The notes under the pieces: model-generated
The model's input: the letters and a program-made list of their open reading frames with translations, nothing else
What the model was told of the DNA's origin: nothing
The model's database searches: none
Program-made: the position numbers and the translations under genes
From: Thiotrichaceae bacterium
GTDB lineage: Bacteria; Pseudomonadota; Gammaproteobacteria; Thiotrichales; Thiotrichaceae
Length of the DNA stretch: 32,819 bases
Assembly: GCA_015490895.1 (NCBI GenBank)
Contig: WFWY01000149.1
Location: 1 to 32,819 of the forward strand
Direction: 5' to 3'
In this document: in pieces, positions 26,516 to 32,819 of the stretch
Layout of the letters: each line of letters starts with the position of its first letter
Numbering within the stretch: position 1 is the first letter of the stretch

Positions 26516-26647
26516 GATTATTCATATTTACCCTGTCCCGCTATGAAAGCCAGGAGTACAGCTCCTACTGCCACGACACGATGAAACTATGGAAAGTTTC
26601 ATGGAGTGAATGAAAAGGAGGTTGTTCATGCTTTGCAATCCCACTAA

Positions 26648-26662
26648 GGAACCTCTGATTAA
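26648..26662. repeat. Family 1 element, end fragment upstream of the oxidoreductase
   Basis: CTAAGGAACCTCTGATTAAAAC repeats the outer end of family 1, in the same orientation as the fragment at 26480, so the two do not bound one intact element. It ends about 19 bases before the oxidoreductase ATG, so it sits in its 5' leader. Confidence 0.5.
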
Positions 26663-26680
26663 AACTTTAAAGGAATAACC

Positions 26681-27814
26681 ATGACACATCAGCAAACTAT
26701 CGAAATCTCAGGCGCAGGACCGGCGGGGATGGCCGCAGCACTCGCCATTACCAGCAAAAGAAAACAGGCACTCGTTTATGAAAAACGCTCCGATGTCGGC
26801 AAGCGATTCCATGGTGATTTTCAGGGCCTGGAGAACTGGACAACCCGGCAAGATGTCATTGAGGAACTTGCCTTACTAGGGATTCAGCCTACGTTCAAAC
26901 ATACCCCTGTTCGCGAAGTCGTGTGCTTTGACCCTGCTGGTTCAGAAAAAATATTTCGCTCGGAAAAGCCCCTGTTTTACCTGGTACAACGCGGTGGCGA
27001 CCGTCATAGCCTGGATCATTCACTCAAGCAACAGGCCATACAGGCGGGAGTCGATATTCGTTTCAACACCCGTGCAACCCGTCTGCCTGGGGGTGGTATT
27101 GTCACTGAAGGCCCCCATCGGGCTGATATTATCGCGACAGGTTATCTGTTTGATACAGACATGGCCAATGGCATGTACGCTGTCGTATCCGATGACCTTG
27201 CACCCAAAGGGTATGCCTATCTACTCATCCATGAAGGACGAGGAACATTATCAACATGCCTGTTTAAAGGCTTCCACAGTGAGCGCCAGTACCTTGAACG
27301 TTGCGTGGACTTCTTCACCTCAGCAACGGGGCTGCGAATGCAGAACCCACGCCGCTTTGGTGGGTTGGGGAATGCAGCACTCCCCAGAAAAGTCCGAAAA
27401 AACAATATTCTTTATGCAGGTGAAGCAGCTGGTTTTCAGGATCCTTTATTCGGCTTCGGTATTCGCTGGGCTATACTCTCAGGGGTAGCTGCCGGGAAGG
27501 CACTAGCCAATGGCGCGCTCTCCCAGTATGAGCAAGTGGTGAAGCAACGCCTGAAACCCTATCAGCAGGTCGCTGCAACCAACCGCTGGTTTTATGAACG
27601 CCTGGGAAACCGTGGCTATCATCAAACACTAAAGCACGTCCCGGCAAACAGTGATATCCGCCACTGGATGTATCGCGCCTATGCTCCACGCTTGTGGAAA
27701 CGTCTCTGGTACCAGTGGGTTGCTTCTCGCAACACCCCTCCATTACTGGACTTTGATGAGAATTGCGACTGCACCTGGTGTCGCTGCAAACGACGCAGTC
27801 AAACCGCTTATTAA
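26681..27814 (+). CDS. FAD-dependent oxidoreductase of the geranylgeranyl-reductase type with a C-terminal Cys cluster
   Basis: The 377 residues begin with a dinucleotide-binding fold, ISGAGPAGMAAALAI (GxGxxG at 11-16), with the usual acidic YEKRSDVGKRFHGDF further on. LYAGEAAGFQDPLFGFGIRWA (about 242-264) is the second FAD-contacting motif, as in geranylgeranyl reductases and other group A flavin monooxygenase relatives. The C-terminal 20 residues contain Cys362-x-Cys364-x2-Cys367-x-Cys369 followed by basic residues, which looks like a metal or iron-sulfur binding knuckle. The role could be lipid or isoprenoid hydrogenation or halogenase-like chemistry; the sequence does not decide. AAAGGAATAACC precedes the ATG. 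The TAA stop is part of the TTAA flank of a family 1 element. Confidence 0.85.
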   Translation: MTHQQTIEISGAGPAGMAAALAITSKRKQALVYEKRSDVGKRFHGDFQGLENWTTRQDVIEELALLGIQPTFKHTPVREVVCFDPAGSEKIFRSEKPLFYLVQRGGDRHSLDHSLKQQAIQAGVDIRFNTRATRLPGGGIVTEGPHRADIIATGYLFDTDMANGMYAVVSDDLAPKGYAYLLIHEGRGTLSTCLFKGFHSERQYLERCVDFFTSATGLRMQNPRRFGGLGNAALPRKVRKNNILYAGEAAGFQDPLFGFGIRWAILSGVAAGKALANGALSQYEQVVKQRLKPYQQVAATNRWFYERLGNRGYHQTLKHVPANSDIRHWMYRAYAPRLWKRLWYQWVASRNTPPLLDFDENCDCTWCRCKRRSQTAY

Positions 27815-27893
27815 GGAGACTCTGAATAAGTCATGAGCGATTTTCTCGAAACTGGAATCGCCCATTTTCTACTTAAAAATCTCCCTGATAGAA
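27815..27893. mobile_element. Family 1 element, half copy 1d
   Basis: GGAGACTCTGAATAAGTCAT begins directly after the oxidoreductase stop. The next 79 bases match the inverse of the right half of copy 1c, including CCCATTTT and AAAAATCTCCCTGATAGAA. The other half is missing, so it is truncated near its centre. The remaining bases to 28024 show no gene. Confidence 0.75.
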
Positions 27894-28024
27894 CAACCAT
27901 GGGAAGGAATGATGAGAGTTAAGCTGTCAGGTTACTGGTCGTCATTGCTATTTACTGTACAACATTACTTTTGGAACGATTGATACCGTAACATGCCACC
28001 TCAGGAAAGCCGTCGAATGCTGCA

Positions 28025-30469
28025 TTAATAACTTTGGTACCGGTTCAAATCAAACAGTCCGGCACGTACTGGCTGATCCCTTGCCATACGCCTCTGAAAC
28101 CAGTCGGCTGTACTCCAAAAATTACTGTCCGTCCGGTGTACCCCGTATTTTTCAACAAATTTCTCGTAATCCTGATGATTGCGAATAGCAGCGCAATCTT
28201 CCGCAAACTGTTCAATATTTTCCAGTTTAACCGAAAAAAAGAAATTGGGGTAAGAACCTTCCAACCAATTTACAACAGTCATGGTGTCTTGCTCCACGTC
28301 TGCACGATCACGCTCATGCTCGTCCGCCAGGAAAGAGGTCACATTTTTATAGGCTTTATTACGAACCAGGGTATAGGCCAGTTCGTGCTCAGGGTTATCC
28401 GCACTCACCCGTACGAAACTTACGTCAGCGAGCGCATGCAGCTTTTCACCCCGCATTTCAGCAATTTTTTCCATCGCTTTATCCACTCTATTTTTAACCT
28501 CAGCTGTTTGCTGGCTCTGTGCCTGGGAGCAAAAGTGCTGCCCGCACCGGTTGATGTCATCAGAATGACGCGTCAAATGCATCAGATGTCGTTTGATGTA
28601 ACCATATAGCTCGTTTTGTGGATCATAGGTCTGGTATCCTGCCACAGACTCTACCTTGAGCCAGTCTTCAGGCGGTGTGAAATAGGTTTTCACGTTACCC
28701 CGTAAACCACTATACCAGCTATCCCGAATGGATTTGCGCTGCCTGGCCGGTAAAAAAGCCAAAAAATGATCTTCCCCTTCCATACGCAAGAAATCCATAT
28801 ACACTCGTGTATTGACTTGATGCACCAGATTACCGTACACATTAAAACCGGCTACCAATAAATAATGAATACGCTCAAAGAGCGGGTAATCAAGTACCCA
28901 GGTCGTTTCGGGGTTACTACCCACCAGCCCATAAGCAACCGAGCCACTATCAAAGTGCCTGAACACTGTCAGTGCTGCATTGGGGTTATTATGAGATGCT
29001 CCCTTGCCATCCCAGATATAATTCATGGCATGCTGAATATTATGCGTATTGATCTTTTCAAATAATGCCTGCTTGGTTAATAAATAACGTCGCTGTCGTT
29101 GCCAGTAGTCCGTCCAGATACTAAACAGATTTAATGAGCTTTGGCGGTCGGCAGGCAGCTGTAAATCATCAGCCATGGCACCTATAAACTGGGCATCATT
29201 GGTAAAAACATCCTGTTCCGGATCAAAAAACAACACCCAAAACTGGTCTTCAATCACATTCAGAGCAATCTGCCCTCGGCAAACGGGGCCTTTGACAAAG
29301 CCTTCAATGAAGAAACGACTGTCGTCCAGCAAGAAACGATAACGTGACTTTAAGGGCAACTGCCTAAAGGTTTTAAATGGGTTGGAAGCAACTTCAGGCA
29401 TGTAAGAAGGCAAAGAATCGACCGTATAGTCCGGTTGCAGAAAAAGTTCACGGTAGCGTGTCATACGTTTGGGTGAGAACTCATAGACCAGATGGCTTTT
29501 AACGACAATGCTGGGTTGATACCTGACCAGACGGTAATAAAAGGAAGTCATCCCCGGATCATCATACGGGCGAACTGTTGGTATTTCACTGGTAGCCTGA
29601 CCAGGTGGCGTACTAGAACGAATTAAGCGATAAAATTCACGTGCTGGCGAACCTGAAAAATGAATGTGAGCGTGAAACAGATGCTCATATAAATAACGGC
29701 TCATCAGGCGCTGCTTATTGCCAGGCTGGTTAAGAAATTGTTCCCATAACACAACTTGTGGCAAAACACTTGTTGAGGGCGGTGTTGCCACAGGCACGGG
29801 TGAACCTTGAGCAATCCATGTCACCAGAGACTGGTATTCCGCTTTACTTAAGCTGGCCATTGCATAGGGCATACCCCAGAGCGGGTGCTCTTTTACATAC
29901 TCATTGACAGTCTCTATTGAAGCACAGCGTTGCTCCCTCTCAAGCCCCAGGGTAAAACTGTCTGGCAGGGCATCCAGCTCGGGTAAGGGGTGTTGCTGTT
30001 TCAGTAACAAAAGCCGGTAAAGTACCGAGTTTTTCAAATAGCTCTGCGGACTTGACGCGTGTTCAGCCAGAACCGGGTGAAACCCCCTGTTTCGCCATTC
30101 CGCTACGTTTCTAGCATCCACATACAAGCGGGTCGGCTGGGCAGCCTTGATACGTTTCGGATTATAAACCCGTGCTTCCGTAGCGCCACGCTGTATCCCA
30201 TCAGGTGACGACAACTTTAACTGGCAAGGTGCATCGTAACAGCCATGGCAAACCACGCAACGCTGTTCCAGCAAGGGCTTAATCTGCTGGTTGTAATCTA
30301 CAGGCGTTTGCAAAGGCAGTACCGCCAGGTCAGCAGCAATATACCTGACCAGTTCTTTCTCTCTATGCTCGGTGGAATGTAGGGACTGGTAAATAAAATA
30401 GCCGACCAGCGACACAAAAAGAATAAACAACAAAGAGGAGGTATACGATGGCTGATATCGAATAGTCAT
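28025..30469 (-). CDS. cti: Fatty acid cis/trans isomerase
   Basis: Cti is a periplasmic heme-c enzyme that converts cis- to trans-unsaturated fatty acids in existing phospholipids, stiffening the membrane within minutes of solvent, heat or salt stress. The frame extends to 30559, but ATG 30469 gives MTIRYQPSYTSSLLFILFVS, a proper signal or anchor (helix about 9-28), and an 814-residue protein. The heme site is C71-V-V-C74-H75, followed by a further CysGly..Cys pair (Cys77, Cys82). Other conserved-looking segments are RFFIEGFVKGPVCRGQIALN, EDQFWVLFFDPE and YPLFERIHYLLVAGFNVYGN. It is slightly longer than the Pseudomonas enzymes (about 760-770). It is divergent from the cold-shock gene, with which it may share stress-related control. 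Confidence 0.93.
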   Translation of the reverse strand: MTIRYQPSYTSSLLFILFVSLVGYFIYQSLHSTEHREKELVRYIAADLAVLPLQTPVDYNQQIKPLLEQRCVVCHGCYDAPCQLKLSSPDGIQRGATEARVYNPKRIKAAQPTRLYVDARNVAEWRNRGFHPVLAEHASSPQSYLKNSVLYRLLLLKQQHPLPELDALPDSFTLGLEREQRCASIETVNEYVKEHPLWGMPYAMASLSKAEYQSLVTWIAQGSPVPVATPPSTSVLPQVVLWEQFLNQPGNKQRLMSRYLYEHLFHAHIHFSGSPAREFYRLIRSSTPPGQATSEIPTVRPYDDPGMTSFYYRLVRYQPSIVVKSHLVYEFSPKRMTRYRELFLQPDYTVDSLPSYMPEVASNPFKTFRQLPLKSRYRFLLDDSRFFIEGFVKGPVCRGQIALNVIEDQFWVLFFDPEQDVFTNDAQFIGAMADDLQLPADRQSSLNLFSIWTDYWQRQRRYLLTKQALFEKINTHNIQHAMNYIWDGKGASHNNPNAALTVFRHFDSGSVAYGLVGSNPETTWVLDYPLFERIHYLLVAGFNVYGNLVHQVNTRVYMDFLRMEGEDHFLAFLPARQRKSIRDSWYSGLRGNVKTYFTPPEDWLKVESVAGYQTYDPQNELYGYIKRHLMHLTRHSDDINRCGQHFCSQAQSQQTAEVKNRVDKAMEKIAEMRGEKLHALADVSFVRVSADNPEHELAYTLVRNKAYKNVTSFLADEHERDRADVEQDTMTVVNWLEGSYPNFFFSVKLENIEQFAEDCAAIRNHQDYEKFVEKYGVHRTDSNFWSTADWFQRRMARDQPVRAGLFDLNRYQSY

Positions 30470-30574
30470 GATCGCATGGTAGCAGAAAGCATTTGAAGAA
30501 CCTCTTTTTATTCGGATCACCCCCCCTGTGAGATAGAAATTAAATAAATACATATACAAAACACAAAATTGGTA

Positions 30575-30580
30575 TATAAT
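30575..30580 (+). promoter_or_regulatory. Candidate -10 box of the cold-shock gene
   Basis: A perfect TATAAT within TTGGTATATAATAG. The sequence upstream is strongly A-rich, with no good -35. If used, transcription would start near 30587, leaving a leader of about 265 bases before the csp ATG. Confidence 0.45.
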
Positions 30581-30586
30581 AGTCGG

Positions 30587-30851
30587 CAGATTTGTGAGCC
30601 ATTAAGTAAATTGGTAGCTAACAGATCGAATTTCGCTAGTTTATTTAGGAAGTACCCGATCAAGACATAAGTCGTTTTCACAAGGCTGAAATCCCCCGGT
30701 TTTGCCAATCTCAGCAAATGGTATTTTCTGTTTCTTTTGTTTGGTACTTTCTGTTTATTTCATCCTCCAGAATTCACCCCCTCTTGATCTACTTCCTTGA
30801 AACGGCACATTTGTAACGCCGATATTTATCAGCAATACCGAAGAGAAAATT
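30587..30851 (+). promoter_or_regulatory. Probable long 5' leader of the cold-shock mRNA
   Basis: This 265-base stretch between the candidate start site and the csp ATG holds no gene. Long structured leaders are typical of CspA-family mRNAs, where temperature-dependent refolding controls translation. It contains runs such as CTTTTGTTTGGTACTTTCTG and, near the gene, GAAGAGAAAATT before the ATG as the likely ribosome binding region. The leader function is inferred from the family; I have not folded it. Confidence 0.45.
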
Positions 30852-31061
30852 ATGTCAGAAGCAATAGAAGGAACCGTTAAGTGGTTCAACGATGAAAAAG
30901 GTTTTGGTTTCATCGAGCAGGAAGGTGGAAGTGATGTATTCGTTCATCACACTGCAATCAATGGTACAGGTCGTAAAACACTGCAAGACGGCCAAAAAGT
31001 TACTATGGAAGTTACAGAAGGTCAGAAAGGTCTACAGGCAGAGAATGTAACACCTTTGTAA
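30852..31061 (+). CDS. CspA-family cold-shock protein
   Basis: The 69-residue single cold-shock domain binds single-stranded RNA/DNA and melts mRNA structure. RNP1 is KGFGFIEQ (about 17-24) and RNP2 is DVFVHHTAI (about 29-37), after the GTVKWFNDE start. [21 protein letters not shown] and AENVTPL complete the five-stranded barrel. Which paralogue (cspA, cspC, cspD-like) cannot be told. A family 1 element begins 11 bases after the stop. Confidence 0.95.
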   Translation: MSEAIEGTVKWFNDEKGFGFIEQEGGSDVFVHHTAINGTGRKTLQDGQKVTMEVTEGQKGLQAENVTPL

Positions 31062-31072
31062 CTTCTTCTTAA

Positions 31073-31231
31073 GGAGCCTCTGATTAAGCCTGAGTGGAAT
31101 TTCTCGATTGTAGAACTGTTCAGTTTTTACTTTAGAATGAAGCTAATAGTCACTCTATTGGTTACTTTTATAGCGAAAAAATGATGATGTTTCAACTTCA
31201 GGAAAACGGCCGGGACTTGATCAGAGTCTCC
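31073..31231. mobile_element. MITE-like element, family 1, copy 1b
   Basis: A 159-bp element from GGAGCCTCTGATTAAGCC to TTGATCAGAGTCTCC, flanked on both sides by a perfect TTAA, as expected for a 4-bp target duplication. Its left half matches copy 1c (GTGGAATTTCTCGATTG) and its right half matches copy 1a (ACTTTTATAGCGAAAAAATG). There is no coding capacity. Confidence 0.85.
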
Positions 31232-31440
31232 TTAAATTGTGCCCTTGATTATGCATCTACATGTGTGACGAGGGTGTAACACCCCTCCCTATCCAGCCTT
31301 TCCCCAGTTCCACCCCTTCATCATCCAGTAACACTCAACTGGCAACCATATTCGTTACCCTCGACAACCCTGATACAGGAACAAATACAAACCTCGAACC
31401 ACTCCAGGTTCAAAGTAAGTACCTGTCCCGGTATATTTTT

Positions 31441-31591
31441 ACCAGGAGACTGTCCGAGAATAGGCAGCGTAGCGAAAATCACAGGAGTCTCATAAGGTGA
31501 GATTATTGAAAAAGGCGAATAGCCGTCTAAGCTCAGATTATGATATTCATGGGGTCTGCAATAGCTTCCTGGTTTTCGGACAGGCCCTGGT
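31441..31591. mobile_element. MITE-like element, family 2, copy B
   Basis: A 151-bp element whose ends, ACCAGGAGACTGTCCGAGAA on the left and ACCAGGGCCTGTCCGAAAAC read on the other strand from the right, form a good terminal inverted repeat. The flanking bases extend it to TACCAGG..CCTGGTA. It aligns with 613-783. It lies 71 bases upstream of the terC-family ATG. Confidence 0.8.
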
Positions 31592-31662
31592 ACAATACCA
31601 ACCATTGACAGCAGCTCTCTCTGCCGGTAGGTTTCACACGCAAAAATAAACAAGGCGCGACT

Positions 31663-32463
31663 ATGGAAACATTATTTACGATAGAAAACCTGTTCACCCT
31701 GGGCTTATTGATTATGCTACAGGCCGTTCTCGGCTTTGATAATCTTCTCTATATCTCCCTGGAGTCAAAAAGAGTAGCACCAGAAAAACAGGCCAGGCTA
31801 CGAAGAATGGGGATAGGCATCGCGGTCGGGTTACGGGTAATCCTGCTTTATGTGGTCATGAAAGTTCTCTCTCTTTTTCAGGACACACTATTTGGTATTA
31901 ACTGGGCTGGCTTCGTCAAGGGGCAGTTTAATCTGCATAGTCTGGTTGTTCTGATCGGCGGGGTCTTTATCCTCTATACTGCAGTGAAAGAAATTAGCCA
32001 CATGCTGTCACTTGAAGAAAACGAGCAAATAGAACGTAAGCCGAGGTCTTACGGGCTGGCACTCTTCTGGATCGTTGCCATGAATGTTGTTTTTTCATTC
32101 GATTCTATACTAAGTGCGATGGCATTAAGTGATAACTACTATGTCATGGCGGCAGCTATTATCATCGGCGGAGTTTTGATGATCTGGCTTGCAGACGGTG
32201 TGAGTGCTTTTTTACAGAAAAATCGTATGTACGAAGTTGTGGGATTGTTTATCCTCTTTTTGGTCGGGGTCATGCTAATTTCAGAGGGAGGGCATATCGC
32301 CCAACTCACCCTGTTTGGCCATCCTATCGAACCACTCAGTAAAACAACCTTTTACTTTGTGATTGTAGTGATGGTGCTGGTTGATATTGTACAGTCACGT
32401 TATCAAAAGAAGCTCATCGCAGCAAAGCAAAAAAACAGCTCCCCTGTCCAGAAGGCTGTCTGA
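31663..32463 (+). CDS. TerC-family integral membrane protein
   Basis: The 266 residues form about seven membrane helices. The family-defining acidic sites are in LQAVLGFDNLLYISL (Asp26) and VVFSFDSILSAMAL. TerC proteins are linked to tellurite resistance, manganese efflux and calcium or metal homeostasis during protein export, depending on the subgroup. VLIGGVFILYTAVKEISHML and YEVVGLFILFLVGVMLISEG match the YgdQ/YoaE-like core without the C-terminal CBS domains. A basic C-terminal tail ends it. It is flanked by family 2 upstream and family 1 downstream, and no metal-responsive riboswitch was recognised. Confidence 0.88.
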   Translation: METLFTIENLFTLGLLIMLQAVLGFDNLLYISLESKRVAPEKQARLRRMGIGIAVGLRVILLYVVMKVLSLFQDTLFGINWAGFVKGQFNLHSLVVLIGGVFILYTAVKEISHMLSLEENEQIERKPRSYGLALFWIVAMNVVFSFDSILSAMALSDNYYVMAAAIIIGGVLMIWLADGVSAFLQKNRMYEVVGLFILFLVGVMLISEGGHIAQLTLFGHPIEPLSKTTFYFVIVVMVLVDIVQSRYQKKLIAAKQKNSSPVQKAV

Positions 32464-32479
32464 GAGTAGAAAAGCTACT

Positions 32480-32639
32480 GGAGCCTCTGATTAAGTCCGA
32501 GTGGAATTTCTCGATTGATAGAATTGTCCAGTTTTTGCTTGGAAATAGAGCTAATCGTCATTCTATCAGGGAGATTTTTAAGCAAAAAATGGGCGATTCT
32601 AACTTCGAGAAAACCACTCACGACTTATTCAGAGGTTCC
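32480..32639. mobile_element. MITE-like element, family 1, copy 1c
   Basis: A 160-bp element with inverted repeats that match imperfectly over about 45 bp at each end (left GGAGCCTCTGATTAAGTC; right end on the other strand GGAACCTCTGAATAAGTC). It is flanked by TACT on both sides, a perfect 4-bp duplication. It starts 16 bases after the terC-family stop. Confidence 0.85.
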
Positions 32640-32652
32640 TACTGCAAATCCC

Positions 32653-32689
32653 ATGCCCCTAAGCTGAACTTAGGGAGCATATGGTTTTT
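32653..32689 (+). terminator. Hairpin followed by a T run, possible terminator
   Basis: ATGCCCCTAAG pairs with CTTAGGGAGCAT (one bulged A) around a CTGAA loop, with TTTTT at 32685-32689 after a four-to-five-base gap. It could end the terC transcript, although the stem is only moderately GC-rich and the T run is short. Confidence 0.4.
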
Positions 32690-32730
32690 GCCACGCTTCC
32701 TGTCTCTGGACAACCTTCCAGCCGGATATA

Positions 32731-32819
32731 ATGCCTCAATCGCCCAACCCTTACCCGATGTTAGACACCCCACAAGGTATAACCACTACTTTACAAGGCA
32801 ACATGACTATATCATGGAG
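32731..32819 (+). CDS. Possible start of a gene cut by the right edge
   Basis: An ATG opens a frame of 29 codons that reaches the window end, beginning MPQSPNPYPMLDTPQGITTT. No Shine-Dalgarno is evident and the product is not recognised. The context (after a possible terminator) allows a gene start here, but the stretch is too short to distinguish from chance. Confidence 0.22.
   Translation, partial: MPQSPNPYPMLDTPQGITTTLQGNMTISW

Larger units (their letters stand above)
31062..31662. other. 601-base intergenic interval made largely of repeat elements
   Basis: Between csp and the terC-family gene there is a complete family 1 element (31073-31231) and a complete family 2 element (31441-31591). 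The 209 bases between them show no supported gene and no other recognisable element; a GAACC..CAGGTTC pairing near 31397-31411 is the only notable structure. The last 70 bases before the ATG should hold the terC promoter; AAGGCG is a possible ribosome binding site. Confidence 0.6.

Noticed and set aside
26410-26613. 67-codon frame between the hydrolase and the oxidoreductase
   Set aside because: It runs through a family 1 repeat fragment and a hairpin; the apparent protein is repeat-derived.
28034-28609. 191-codon frame opposite the 3' part of cti
   Set aside because: Antisense to a clear Cti protein and without its own signals; explained by codon bias of the real gene.
30470-30559. Upstream extension of cti by 30 residues
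   Set aside because: The extra residues lack signal-peptide character and precede a proper signal anchor starting at ATG 30469.
31261-31500. 79-codon frame between csp and the terC-family gene
   Set aside because: Its second half lies inside the family 2 element at 31441, and the first half has no coding character.
1-32819. CRISPR arrays, rRNA and tRNA genes, transposase or phage genes
   Set aside because: None seen: no regularly spaced direct repeats, no cloverleaf or rRNA-like stretch noticed, and no transposase or phage protein among the readable frames. A tRNA scan was not possible.

Overview
The window reads as a chromosomal segment of a free-living gammaproteobacterium. The marker proteins (SecG, TpiA, AvtA, DjlA, HflD, SspA/SspB, PetABC, YgiQ, RpsP-RimM-TrmD-RplS) all look gammaproteobacterial, and two gene orders typical of that class are present: petABC followed by sspA-sspB, and rpsP-rimM-trmD-rplS. 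A complete cytochrome bc1 complex, a putative cis/trans fatty acid isomerase with a heme-c site and a chromate transporter indicate an aerobic or respiring environmental bacterium. I cannot name a species. No rRNA, tRNA, CRISPR array, phage gene or transposase gene was recognised.

Layout. 1-3.1 kb: secG (cut by the left edge), tpiA and avtA, all on the minus strand. 3.2-8.7 kb, plus strand: djlA, a large membrane-anchored protein with a glycosidase-like C-terminal domain, hflD, a VOC-fold protein and a conserved hypothetical. 8.8-12.6 kb: chrA, divergent from an OmpR-type response regulator and its histidine kinase. 12.6-18.1 kb, minus strand: petA-petB-petC, a terminator, sspA-sspB-folA, and a Nif3-family protein upstream of petA. 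18.2-22.9 kb: a small MIF-fold protein (plus), then ygiQ and the ribosomal/tRNA-modification operon (minus), separated by a strong hairpin terminator. 23-32.8 kb is a looser, accessory-like region with wide gaps: a small secreted protein, a helical protein possibly of hemerythrin type, a DUF1461-like membrane protein overlapping an alpha/beta hydrolase, an FAD oxidoreductase with a C-terminal cysteine cluster, cti, a cold-shock protein with a long leader, and a TerC-family membrane protein.

The most striking non-coding content is a set of short, non-coding, inverted-repeat elements resembling MITEs. Family 1 (about 160 bp, ends GGAGNCTCTGAWTAAGTC) has three complete copies and several fragments, all in 23.6-32.6 kb. 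Family 2 (about 150-170 bp, ends ACCAGG..CTGTCCGA) has two copies, one at the tpiA stop codon and one upstream of terC. A third type (117 bp) lies after djlA. Most copies start 0-17 nt beyond a stop codon, so they form the 3' ends of transcripts. Family 1 copies are mosaics: different copies share different halves.

Functional themes: central metabolism (tpiA, avtA, folA), energy conservation (petABC), envelope and protein quality control (secG, djlA, sspB, hflD), translation (rpsP, rimM, trmD, rplS) and, on the right, probable membrane and stress adaptation (cti, csp, DUF1461, hydrolase, terC). The last grouping is inference from neighbourhood only.
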